From assembly GCF_020184175.1 (NCBI RefSeq), contig NC_065530.1:78345260-78409259 (forward strand): DNA of 64,000 nucleotides. The letters run 5' to 3'. Made by a program: the position numbers and the translations under genes. The notes beneath the pieces were generated by a model that saw only the letters and a list, made by a program, of their open reading frames with translations, did no database searches and was not told the DNA's origin. Shown here piece after piece: positions 52,564 to 64,000 of the stretch; position 1 is the stretch's first letter, and the number at the start of each line of letters is the position of its first letter. Source of the stretch: Aphis gossypii. Its lineage: Eukaryota > Arthropoda > Insecta > Hemiptera > Aphididae.

Positions 52564-53155
52564 GGCGGAGATTCACGGTGCACTAAAGACTGTGTAAAAA
52601 CAACGAATAACTCGTGGAAGACCTGCACGACGGTGTGGAGAGTGAAAGTGAACGCGATTGGCGGCAGCGACGGCGGCGGCGTCTTTTCGGACGAAAAACG
52701 AAAGTGCCCATTATTATTACTGTGTTGTGTTATACACCTGTACCACGGTAGTGGTCATCGGCGTCTCGCGGCGGCCGGCTGATCGGATTGCGCAACGGTG
52801 CGAACCTTGAAAAAAAACCGGACAGGAGCGGCGCCGGAAGTGGAAGCCCCTACCGCCGGGCGTACCTCCGCGGTGTACGTGATGGCTTGTGCGGACACAA
52901 TTTTACACGTAAGACCGCCGCAAGTTGTCTAGAAATCGTATATCTAGATTGTAAGTCGTAGTAGTTGTGGTCTCAAAGTAAATTCGTCGAGGGGTTTGGG
53001 TTTGTGGTGGGATTTCGTATTGTCGTTAGCGTTCGGTGATCGGAACAATTTTCGACCGATTATTGCCGTAAACAGAGTGATTCGCTGAGTGATCTTTACT
53101 TGAGCGAGTCTTATTTTCAAATAATTAAGTATGCCGTTCATAAGGAGTGCCATGT
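52564..53155 (-). promoter_or_regulatory. CpG-rich leader and promoter region of the four-Cys protein gene
   Basis: GC- and CpG-rich DNA lies immediately upstream of the - strand start codon, thinning out beyond about 53100. ORFs on both strands (52513-52782 +, 52944-53153 -) look like composition artefacts. I could not fix a start site. Confidence 0.5.
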
Positions 53156-56100
53156 GGCGATATCAACTTCTTTTTCAAATGAGAATCACCTGTTTTTCTG
53201 TAAATAATTAATTAAATAGTTAAAAATTGATTAATTTAATGGTTCAATCAAATTAAATTGACGGCTCACTAAATCGTATTTGTCAGACCGCATTAGCTGA
53301 ATATTAATTCATTAAATGTTTAGTAAGTGCTTACAAAACATGGCATGGACTATGATGATTTAAAATTATAGCAATACATATTAAATCATCAACGTTATAT
53401 TTATTTTTTTTACGTTTTATTCGGATAAAAATATACATTTCTATTTAATATTACATCTATTTATTATTTTATATAATCCATGTTTAAGGAATATATCTAT
53501 AATAGTATATTGTCATACATTTTGATGACTTAGAATACAGGCGAATTTATTAATATTTCCAAATAAATTATCTGCTTATAATTTACACTTCAAAGTAAAC
53601 ACGGTAAGTTGTGATTTTGAGTAAAATAATTTTGTACCCTTCCCCCATAAGACACTCCATTATTGGCATAAATGTAAAAAATAATTTTAAAAAGACCATA
53701 ATAAGTCGATTTAAAAATTCTAAAAATTAGAATTTGTATAAGTAAATATATCTGTATAGCGTGCAATTTGCAATTTCGGATCGTGGCCGAATTCTATACA
53801 AAATCCGTGAGCCGTTACGATAAATGCTTTATATAGATCGCGAGCGTTATGCTTGTATACGATGTTGCGTGTGCCGATTTCAAAACGACAGTCGCAATCT
53901 CAATGGCAGATTTTTGAGCGGAAAATTAAGGTATATACGACGTATTCCCGCCAAATTGGTATTCCGCAATATCGCGTTAAACGTGCTACAATAGTTGCGT
54001 TATAGTCTATGAGTCTACATGTAGTCGATGAATTCTTAAACCTTGTCCATTTAGGATAACGAGCATTAATAATGTTTTTGCATAAAAAATCAAACAGATT
54101 AAATATTTAGCCGAGTAAATGTTATTCTCAGACATATTTAATTGACAATTTCAATTTTCAAATCGTCATTGTCCCCATTTCATCTGTAAATACCGCTGTT
54201 ATTGTGGACTATTGTCTTTCGCGAATTAAGTTTATTACCCAATTAATTTCGATTTATACTCGTATATAGGTACACATCTGTGGATTAAAAATAGAGCGAC
54301 TGTCATTTTTTAAAAACTAAACTTCACTTCGCTTGACGAAACGAAGAGTGTTTACAATATTGTAGGTCAACGGTTTTGCAGGTTTCGGATCGCTCGCCGC
54401 GGCCCAATGCTGCGGGGGGAATAATCATTCAACGTACATTGTTCTTCTGACGGATCACGAAATTTTCGCTTATACACGCAGATAATTACTGCGAGGTGTC
54501 GTCACCGAAAGCCCGCTGGCACTCATTAATAATCTCCCGTTATATTGTGCGTATTGTATAATCGACAATATAGACAATCTATGCAATATAATACTATGTA
54601 CTCACAGTATGAAGTTGAAAACCGTCAGGATTTTACACTTTTTTTGTTGTTTTTTATTAAACGTATTTACAGGATTTGTAGATGAAAGAATGACAAAGAC
54701 GAAAGTATAACTACTCTGTTGTTGTACAGCAAAAGTCCGACTTCGTCATTGAGAAGACGTAATTCACTGTATGTGTTACGTTTGAATAATTTGCATCGAT
54801 AAATCATTCTATACGAAAAACGATTATGTGAACTAAAACGAATTGTCAGTCTATAGTACTCGGTATGTAATTAATATTACCATATATTTTATATTGCTTT
54901 ATTTATTAATTTAATTATTAATTTTTCTATTTAAGTTTAAACTATCACGCGATAGGCAATAGCTTATAATTCAACTAAATATTATGAAATTTTCATTGCG
55001 TATACATAATACTATTTGTTTATTTTAAAGGGCGATGACGGACACAAAAATAAAATAAAGAAAAAAACACATTATATTGTGTAAAATAATAACTTAATAT
55101 TCATTGTTTCATTATATTTAGAATTTAAAACGCGCATCGTTGTAAAATCATAAAATTTGTCCCTCTGCTTGGAACTTATAACACACAGTGTTAGGCCCAA
55201 TAAATAATGTATATAATATACATAAAATTTTATGGTTTTTGGTACTTACAGATTTGAAAGCTCGATCATACAGCAGTAAGGTCCACATTGAGAATGATTA
55301 CTCTGAGTTGTATTGTAGAAAATTTTTTTTCCATTCCGTCGCATAATTATGAGACTCCCGTGTTTCACTGTGAGTCGTGCTCCACAAGTATTATACAAAG
55401 GGATCATAACTCGACATAAGGTTTTGAAGTCGGTCGGAGGATTATTGAACTTTTGACTTGGTTTGTTCTACCGTTTCACGTTTTTATCACACACTCAAAT
55501 ACAATTTTTCGAGTTATCGGAAGAAGCTTCGTACATGCGCAATTTATATATGTGTTTATCAATGAAGCATATAATTGGGTTACCGCTAGTACGTTTTCGC
55601 AATACGTCTCGACAAAAATTCGGCGTGTGACGCACGGACGCGATGCCGTCGTGGGTAGTACATCACATGCATATAATATAATATTAGACTTACGCCCTTT
55701 GGAATCTCAAACGCGAGCAGAACCCACTCGTAACCAGATGATGGTTTGTGTATAGGCTTCGTAAAATATGCTTAAGAAAGACTATATTTTTAAATAGTTG
55801 AAATTGTTGTTTCAATTATCCAAGGAGTTTTTTGTGGTGAATTTACCATTTAATTGACTTTTAAACGAGGACCCACTCTTTTATTTTTAATTATTCAATA
55901 TTTAGGTATACTTAGTTTTTGAGTAATTACAATTTATATTAAAAGGATTAATAGCCATTAAAAATTATTTTTAAAAATATAAAATAGATTTAACGTTAAC
56001 TTTAGTATTAGTTTTACTATCAGAAAACCTTTAATAATAATTATAAAGTGTTGTTAAATTAAAAGATTATTAATATTATTCACTAAAATAGTAATTAAAT

Positions 56101-57880
56101 TATCACCATCTTACGGATCCATATTTACATTATCATATAATTATTATTATCTTTAGCACACAAAGTTATCGATTTCGAAACTTTTATTTTTAATATTGAT
56201 TAAGGTATATACAAATCTTTAAAAAATTAATTTATTAAATAATTTAAAGTAAAATAGTGAGTGGGCACGTACCATATTTAATGAATCACTCTGTATGACC
56301 GTATACATATATGCGTGTGGGAAATGCCAATTTGTTACGTAAACGCGTCTGTCGCGAATGATGACGATCGAATATGCAATTTGCGATTTAAACGTCAAAC
56401 AACTATTATACATACTACAAGTTTTTAAATGACAAAATGTTTGCAGGCAATTTTAAAATTTTGATAAGTACACAAACACTAATACTGACAATATTGTTTT
56501 AGTATATCGTGTTTATCATAGTTGTACCTACCTAAATAGTAAATACACTTTGTAGTTAAACCTTTTTATGTTTTATTAGGATTTAACGACCAGGAATTTT
56601 AGTTCGTGCTCTATGTGATTAAGTCGTACAATGACGATAAAATTGTACCATGTAGAAATTCTCTTTTTATTATTATATTTTAGTAAATTAACCTGCACAG
56701 CGAAATTAAGTATATTTAAAAAGTAAAATTTAAATACCGGTTTAACGTGAGATTTAAAATATGTGTCAGTGCTTTTATTTTTTTAATTTTAACATTTTTA
56801 ACAGGTGAAAAAATGCGTGTGAATGCAAACCCAGAACCCTACCTCTCCACTACATCGTTAACGCCTAAAACTATTTATAGCTGAAAGAAACACAATTGCT
56901 GTATATATTTTTATATAATATTATGTTATCGTTCAACGACTTTCATGAAACAAAAAATGTGTGTACAAGTATAATAGTAATAAGTATATAGATACGTACA
57001 TTGCACTCCACCGATTATTGTTGTATTGTGTATGATCTACACACGTTTTTCCGTTCATCGATGCGATCTATATGACTACCACGCGACAAGTGTGCACGAG
57101 TGAAGAGTGAAATTAATTTTTTCAAATTTTTGGGTCACTGCAAAAAACATGCATACTTGTATCATGCACGCAAGTGTAGCGCGACATTCATCACATACAG
57201 AGCGTTATAGTTTTTCTTCATAAACTTTTTGAATGATAATCTGCTGATGAGTAAAATCAAAATAATTATACTTATCTTTCGTTTAGCAAAATAAATTAGT
57301 TCAACAATTTAAGAGGTACGCGGTAATAAGCAAAAACTCCGATAAATCCTTAAACGCTATTATTAAAACATTAATCGTCAATACTCGGTAAAAACTCGTT
57401 ATGTAATTTTATTATAGAAATGGGTTTACAATTAAACGAGACACGAGACCTCGAGTACATCATATTTAAAATCCCTGTAAGAAATGGGCGTTTAGGATTA
57501 CGATCGCCAACGTCAGATCATATTATTATGACATAATATTCTCAAAGTTTACAACGAGGAGCGACGTGAAACGTCCTGTATACGTTTAAAAAAAAAAAAA
57601 AAACATTTTTCCATAATATACACACCGTGTCGCGTTCTAATTTAATAATTTAATTATTCTCGTCGACACGTTTGCGTTTCGTATTCACCTATATCGTATA
57701 TTATAGTAGTGCAATCATAGTTATAGTAGACTGCTCGTTGTCCGGGGAAAAACTTAACCACAACGAGACGGAGCTACGAGCTAGTACAGTGAGAAACAAA
57801 AAAAAAAAAACGTAAAACACGATCGACGGTAATCGATTGGAAACGCTGCGAATACGCATATTATATAGTGTACACCGACG
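53156..57880. other. Gene-free region between the two divergent secreted-protein genes
   Basis: AT-rich, with modest CpG-richer patches near 53760-54010, 54360-54540 and 55600-55660. ORFs such as 55453-55755 and 56219-56413 lack splice context and protein-like composition. An A run lies at 57590-57603. Confidence 0.5.
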
Positions 57881-58558
57881 TATACGTTTTCCCCGCGGGC
57901 ACGCGTTTTGTTGCGTTTAAACGCTATTTGACTACTATCGCATACGATTTGTAAGCGATCGGTCAGTGTTCGACGATCGCAATCAATCGTTATTATTATT
58001 GTTTCGGGCACAACAGTGTGGTGTTTCGCGCTCGCGTTTTGACGGCGATCGTCCCGGAGTCGTACACAGTCGTTCGTGGCGCCTTATGAATCGTAACGTA
58101 AAAGAGTGTTCGGTAATATTATAATATATTATATTCTAATCATCGTGGTCTGCGCGTTAGTGTTCGACATACGATTATTATTACTATTATTAAACATGGT
58201 TGTTTTCTCGTCGGCTCCTATACGATATGATGTCATTTTAATTGTATTGTGAAAGTTCACAACGCGAAATCCGCCACCGCCACTGTGCCGATCGCGAGTT
58301 GCCGGCATCGCGTTCGCGTGCAGGCGGTGGTCGAGTGGGTTGACACGGCAGCGTGGGCTAGTGCTTTTTTACAATTTTTTCGCAGCACCGGACCGACCGC
58401 CGTCGTCTCCGTCGACCACACCAGTTTTGGCACTCTTCGACGTCCGACCACTGGACGATTTGTTAGGTCCACCGTATCTGCAGTGAACTTATTACTACTA
58501 TTGTTTGCTTCTGCGTAAAACAACGAAAATCGGAAAAAATAAAATAAAAACTGCTGAC
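57881..58558 (+). promoter_or_regulatory. CpG-rich promoter / leader of the proline-rich protein gene
   Basis: CpG-rich DNA directly upstream of the first coding exon on the same strand. TCAGTG at 57962-57967 fits an initiator, but no convincing partner element was found. The ORFs 58249-58518 and 58257-58523 overlap on opposite strands and are composition artefacts. An ATG at 58197 in a strong context opens only a 17-codon frame, which could be an uORF or part of a missed first coding exon. Confidence 0.45.
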
Positions 58559-58573
58559 ATGCGACCTTCCACG

Positions 58574-61500
58574 ATGGCGGTCTTAAGTGTGTTGTGCTAC
58601 TATTATGGTGTTGCGGCGGATTTGCGGTGTCTACGTCGAACGATCAAAACACCACCAGAGGAGTGGACGAATTCTTGACGTGAGTACCTATAACAAAGTT
58701 CTATACTAATTTGAAAATAAAATTAACTATCAATATCGTACAAATATTTCCAATATCGCATCGAAAATCATTATCGAATTTATTATTACAACGAAAAAAA
58801 AAATCGTTAAACGAAATAATTTCTTGTACTCAATGAGACCGAAATTTGTTATTATATAATAGCAGTTTATGGTGCTCATTTGAAGTTACAATATGTATTT
58901 ATTTTAAGTAAACGAAATTCTCGATTATTTTTCTGAACCTTTAAGTTTAGTGTTCACATACGTCTTAAAAAATTTTAAAATCGATGTATATAGAATATTT
59001 GTTTTAACGATGGGCCACTTGTATCGAATATTAGACATGGTATATCGATATTGCACCAGTAATCACTAAACATTTTTACATTAGTATAATTAATTTACTA
59101 CGGTCATTAACCGTACTAACAGTGGTGACTGTCTGTTTATTTTAATTTGGAAAAATAGTTCTGGCATAAAAATCTTCAAAAAAAAAAAAAAAATTAACAA
59201 ATTTTTTATGTGTGCATGACCGGTTAAATATTTAAAACTATAAATACTTCTAAGAATATTATATGCATTCTACAACTACTACCTAACACGTATAATGAAA
59301 TTGAAATCAATTTAATACTTGACGGTATATTATTATATTAATATTATGAGCATTTCCTATTTTCTCGAACAATCTAATACAATCTATGACTATCGCATTA
59401 TGTGTTTACCGTTTACTTATACGATGATTATTTTCCATGGCAGGTCGTTGACGCAAATGATCGGAACCGTTTTGAACACCGACGCCAGGTATTCGGGAAT
59501 ATTCGGCGACGGATCTCAGTCGGTTTCTGGTCGGCCCAACCGTCCGCCCGCCGCCGATTATTTCGAGACCGGTCGACCGCCTTTTCTGAACCGACCCCCA
59601 GTAGGCAGGCCGTACCCTCCGCCGTACCCAGAAAATGGTGGACCATATCCTGCTCCGTATCCAGAAAACGGTGGACCGTACCCTCCGCCGTACCCGGATA
59701 ATGGTGGATCGTATCCTCCGCCATTCCGCCCCTACGGATATCGTCCCGGTCCAGGCGCTGCGGCGGTCGATTACCTGCAGCAGAACTCCATCGTTCAAGC
59801 ACTGAGTTCCATATCGCAACACGACGACTTGAGGTGTGTTCCCAGACTGCTGTGCGAAGTATCGTCCGGTACCAGGCCTGGTTATAACCAGCAATACGGT
59901 TACTACCAGCAGCAGCAACAACAACAGTCCTCCATACCGTTCCTCTCCAAAGACGCCTTGATCACGTGAGTTGTGTATATACAAGCACAAGCTTATATTA
60001 TATATTATAGAGTATTACTTATATAATATATATAAATAGGTACATACTCTAATTTATTATTTATAGCCACTCGCGCTTGTCGCAGTGTCATTATTATATC
60101 GTATAATATATTATATGGGTTCGCGTACAATTGCGTTTAATGTAAATATAATATATAATAGCGTTATAGTCGTATATCAGTCGTCGCCTTGTTCGTTTTT
60201 TTTCGTCGATAAATCTATGCTGGGCCGATTGGTGGCCCGTCCAGATAAGAAATGAAAAAGTGTCTTTGACGCGCAGAGACGTGCTTTTTACGCCTTTCTG
60301 CGGGTACACAAACACTCCGCAGTGATGAGACGAGGGGTACGCGCAACGTAAACATTTCGCTTTGCGGGGCTTAAATCGAAATTAACTTGTTTTCTTTAAC
60401 CCACCCTCCCGCCAAACGCTTATTTATTGCAACGTGATTTACTGTCGGGTAACCAAAAAAAAAAAACGTATACCACCGCCAAACGACGTGTGCGTCATAA
60501 ACATTTTTTCGCCGACAGATTAACGACGTCTCCGCCGCCTCCGCGATATGATTCCCCTCGGGAACCCTTTCACCGCGCGGATCACTTCCGGGAAACATAT
60601 TACACTAACTACAGTCGTGTACAGTCGACTTGGGCATACCGCGACAGAGGCGAGTGCAGATTACTGTGACCCTGTTTGCGCGTTGATATTATTATATATT
60701 GGTCGATAAACGATAAATGTCATTGCTTTGATAACCGTACATGCATAAAGTTCAAACTTTACCGCGTTATTAGTATACTTAAAATATTATATGGATACAC
60801 ACCGGAAAGTCGTTTCCGGTAATATGCGCACGGTAATCGTTACACGGATGAGTAGCTATCAACTCGGGCAACAGAAGTCGTCATAATCACATCATAAGCT
60901 GTGTAATAATAATAATAATATAATATACCGTTTCTTATAAAGGGCGAGTAAACGGCGAGGTGTCATCATGACATCATGATAGTGTTATGATTTTCGCGAG
61001 TTTTTTTCGTAAAAATGTAGTGAAAAATGCGAGGAAAACTCGTTTTTTGTATCAAATGGAATTGCGTTGCTAAATCAAAACGGCCAACACTTGTACAGTT
61101 GTGTATTGTTCACTTAAGATCATGTTTTCGTGGCGGTGGTTAGGTATAATCATAGAGAAACGTTTTGAATCGTAGATAGCTCATGGTTTTATATGATATT
61201 GATGCAATTGTCAAATTTTTCGCTCGTACATAAGTCATATCGGTTTCTACGTTAGACAAAAAATCATACTCTCGATGATATTTCGATATTCAATCTGTCC
61301 TCATGGACCTTTATAAATTAATTTATTTTTTACTCTCATCTGTGCAAAAATCTGAACGCTGATCTGGTTTTTAATCGGTTGGAATGCTACAACAGTATTC
61401 GATTGTTGATTGTAGGATTTGATATTATTGTAACACACACGAGGAATAGCACAGAATCATACATCATATAGTATAATATCGTTACTCACTCTATTGTCGA

Positions 61501-64000
61501 GCACTACGATGTGCGTGACAAAATAATAATATATTTTATAATTATTGCGTTACGCGCTACAATGTTTTGTAAACACTAAAAGTGGGTCTACGATGTTATA
61601 ATAATAACAACAGCAGCTCGGTGATATTATAATATTGTAATGAATGTTTTACTCTCCCGAGGCCGTCGCCGCCGTTTATACCTACGCGCTTACAATTATT
61701 ATACAAATCCGCCCGGGTAAAAGAACTGCGTGGGCCACCCGCGAAATCGAGCGATGTCGATATTATGCGACCGTTATAGTGCATATATTATTGTAATATT
61801 ATATTATGATAGGTGAGAGTCGTCGTCGAACTTGATCGAATTTGCATAATATGACGAATCGATGACCCCTCCCCCTCTCGCGTAAATTGTTTTTGTCTTT
61901 TTTTTGCGGACTTTTACCCAACGCTCGTATAATATATTATGACCATTATAAACACATCGCACCCCACACACACACAGGTGGTCGACTCTGGCAGTCATTC
62001 AGACTTTCCAAACACGTAGGTACCTATGTTTACCGATATATCACAAGTCGTCCCACCGGTAATCGAAATCGGTGGTACCGTAAAATCGCGATTCGCTACA
62101 CATCACCTTACGACGTTGCGATTTTATTTGTTTTTTACGTTAATAACGACATTATAACAGTTAAACACGTATAATGTGATGATGATGTTGCAGAATCTAT
62201 TAATGCGCGCATAATCATGACCATAATATAAACGTTTCGACGATCAGAAGTCATTTATAGATTTTAAACATATCAGTATGTTTTTTTTCGACTAGTGAGA
62301 ATTATTCCGTTTTCCCCGTTATACTACCAAGTACCAAATATTAAATAAATTATTGTTAATGTGTAGAATTTATTTACAATTACATCACATAATTTTCCGA
62401 TAAAATCGTCGATTTTAAATTCGCTAGCCACATGATTAATAGTCATTTTTATTAAATATTTGAATAATTAAAAGACATTATTATTTGCCTAACACTTAAT
62501 TTTTTTCAATTCGTTGATTGTGCTTTCAGTAAATGAATATTGATGTTCTGTTAATATATATATATATATATATATTATTTTACCTGCTTAGAAATTTCAA
62601 TATTTTATGTAACTACCTTGTAGATTAAATCGAGTATATAACGTACTTTAAAAGGACTTAAAATGTATATCTCATGAATACTCAATATAATTTATTGTGA
62701 AGTCTTCAAAAAGATTCTAAAAAAACATTTCAATTTAATGGTATAAATTAAAAAAAATTTATGCGCAATTAAATATATATTTTTAGATAGACATTATTTA
62801 AATCTTTATCTTTCAAAAAAATTTTAAAAAAGATTAACAACCTATGAGTAAAAATTGACTAGTAACATAGATATGTTAAGCTTTTATGTGTATAAGGTTA
62901 ATAGTTATGTGAGCAATTTATAATAATATTTTGTTAAATATAGAATAACATATGATTTTGATATTATGGTTTGGACACCTTATTATTGTTTTCAAAAAAT
63001 GAAGTAATTTAAATTGTAGCAACATTTTTCCTATAGTATCATAGGGTTTTGCGGATTATCCTGAAAACATCCATCCGATATAAGGTGATCCAATTTTGTA
63101 AATTGGCAATACCTAACTATTAATCACAAATATCAATAACCGATCTTACACTGACTTGGCAAAAGTGTGCTTACCATTTTATTTTTGAAATATATGGTAT
63201 ATAAAATTAAGCCAGTATTTTATGCCAGTTTTAATTTTGTATATGGCGTCACTTTCAGATTGTTGACCGTGTTGAACTTCGTGGACGATTCGCCGCTGCT
63301 CATGTTCGGCCGAGCAGCGTTGTTGGGGTACAATGCCCGTGGCGATCCCAGATATTGCACGACAGCGTATCCGACCTGTCCCAGAGACCCCGATCAGCTG
63401 ATCAACTACCTGAATAACCACAATGGTGGTTTCTTCCGGTTCTTCAACCAACAACTACCGCAATACGCTCCCCAGTACGCAAGTCACCAACGGCCGCCGT
63501 ACCCGCAACGTCCTCCGTACCCGGATCAGCCTCCGTACCCACAGCGTCCTCTATACCCGGTACAGCCTCTGTACTCGCAAAGGCCTCCGTTCTTACAACA
63601 ACGGCCTCCGTACGTGGGACAGCAACAGAACTACGCTCCCCAATACCAGAGGCCGCAACAGCATTTTGGAAACGGATACAAGTCTCGAGTCGACGACCAA
63701 CAGAACCCGAGAATACTGAGCGGATCGCCGGACCAGTACTATGACGTGCCTTCGGTTTACGACTTACAGTTGGACCGTCCGAGGCCGACGCCGATGAAGT
63801 TTCCGTCGGCGATCGATAACGGCGGCGCTTCGAATTCGATCTCGCACTTCGCGTTTCCGTCTGATCACAACGGTGGAGGGGGCGGAAACCGGCAGGCGAA
63901 AAAAATAAAAATGATTTTTCCAGACAGAACCGGCACGGGCGGTCTTCGGGCCGACTTAGACAAGTACGGTAACTACAAGGGCGTATATTACGCCGAGGGT
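58574..64000 (+). CDS. Secreted Pro/Tyr-rich protein with CX5C, 3' end outside window
   Basis: Exons: up to 58679, 59444-59965 and 63259 to the window edge, with AC|GTGAGT donors for introns 1 and 2 and acceptors GGCAG|G and TTCAG|A. Phases agree throughout, and the third exon is open to base 64000. The first exon encodes a hydrophobic signal-peptide-like stretch (LKCVVLLLWCCGGFAVS), but that frame has no ATG after its TGA at 58555. The nearest ATGs (58559, 58574) are in another frame, so the start given is provisional. Exon 2 carries three PYPPPYPENGG-type repeats, then CVPRLLC (59835-59855). Exon 3 begins LLTVLNFVDDSPLLMFGRAA, then CTTAYPTCP (63356-63382), LNNHNGGFFRFF, a second Pro/Tyr/Gln-rich block (RPPYPQRPPYP) and FPDRTGTGGLRADL near the edge. 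CX5C...C...YPxC recalls insect DM4/DM12-like proteins. Pro/Tyr repeats suggest an extracellular or cuticle-associated role, by inference. The function is unknown. Confidence 0.75.
58680..59443 (+). other. Intron 1 of the proline-rich protein gene
   Basis: 764 bases, GTGAGT to GGCAG, phase 2. AT-rich, with an A run at 59179-59193. The part of the long frame between 59319 and 59443 is intron read-through, not coding. Confidence 0.8.
59610..59708 (+). repeat. 33-base tandem repeat in coding sequence
   Basis: Three complete 33-base units (59610-59642, 59643-59675, 59676-59708) encode PYPPPYPENGG-type peptides with small variations, and a partial fourth follows. Differences are mostly synonymous or conservative (E/D, P/A), so the peptide is kept while the DNA drifts. 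Confidence 0.93.
59966..63258 (+). other. Intron 2 of the proline-rich protein gene
   Basis: 3293 bases, GTGAGT to TTTCAG, phase 2. It contains an A run (60453-60464), GC-richer patches near 60170-60670 and 61600-62140, and an AT repeat at 62553-62575. ORFs in it (60427-60669, 61887-62174) have no splice context. Confidence 0.75.
62553..62575. repeat. AT microsatellite
   Basis: Uninterrupted AT dinucleotide run inside an intron. Confidence 0.9.
63489..63620 (+). repeat. Degenerate Pro/Tyr heptad repeat in coding sequence
   Basis: About six units on the theme QRPPYP/DQPPYP, alternating with Gln-rich spacers, in exon 3. The Tyr and Pro positions are best preserved. Confidence 0.8.

Noticed and set aside
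58249..58518. 89-codon ORF upstream of the proline-rich gene
   Set aside because: It has no ATG start, overlaps an equally long - strand ORF and lies in a CpG-rich leader.
59406..59990. 194-codon - strand ORF opposite exon 2 of the proline-rich gene
   Set aside because: Shadow of the repetitive coding exon; the + frame has splice sites, phase agreement and Cys motifs.
1..64000. CRISPR arrays, bacterial operons, viral or retrotransposon polyproteins
   Set aside because: No spaced direct repeats, no closely packed ORFs and no ORF long enough for a polymerase or transposase.

Overview
ORGANISM. This is a eukaryotic nuclear window, almost certainly insect and probably aphid-like (Sternorrhyncha). 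The background is very AT-rich and full of short palindromes such as ATAATATTAT and of TAGGTACCTATA-type strings. Genes are split by AT-rich introns with GT...AG ends, and the only long conserved-looking ORFs are exons. There are no operons, ribosome binding sites, CRISPR arrays or rRNA genes. The species is an inference from composition; the gene structures are read from the sequence. LAYOUT. 1-22190 has no gene I can support: AT-rich DNA with CpG-rich patches (about 1560-2050, 4940-5400, 8500-9240, 21700-22180) and microsatellites. A 374-bp MITE with perfect 38-bp terminal inverted repeats sits at 22191-22564. At 27.1-32.6 kb on the + strand a CpG-rich promoter/leader feeds a three-exon gene for a 251-residue protein. 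It begins Met-Ala-Val-Pro-Phe, the N-terminal IAP-binding motif of Reaper/Hid/Grim proteins, and ends in a hydrophobic tail. Its 3' region carries three matches to the bantam microRNA seed, one a full 8-mer. A 40-codon ORF lies antisense at 32721-32843. Between 33 and 47.9 kb there is no certain gene, only a hairpin (33846-33877), a CTCF-like motif (34686-34700), probable transposon ends and a candidate spliced transcript of unclear coding status (43.7-44.74 kb). At 47992-52563 on the - strand a three-exon gene encodes a 196-residue secreted protein with a CX5C pair and a distal Cys pair. From about 58.0 kb to the right edge a + strand gene (three exons seen, cut by the window end) encodes a Pro/Tyr-rich secreted protein with the same kind of Cys arrangement. 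Its signal-peptide frame has no in-frame ATG in this sequence. HOW THE GENES RELATE. The first gene looks like a cell-death activator acting on IAPs, possibly restrained by bantam as Drosophila hid is. The second and third genes point away from each other, share CX5C...C...C spacing and may be diverged members of one extracellular insect-specific (DM4/DM12-like) family. I see no functional link between the death gene and the two secreted-protein genes beyond proximity.
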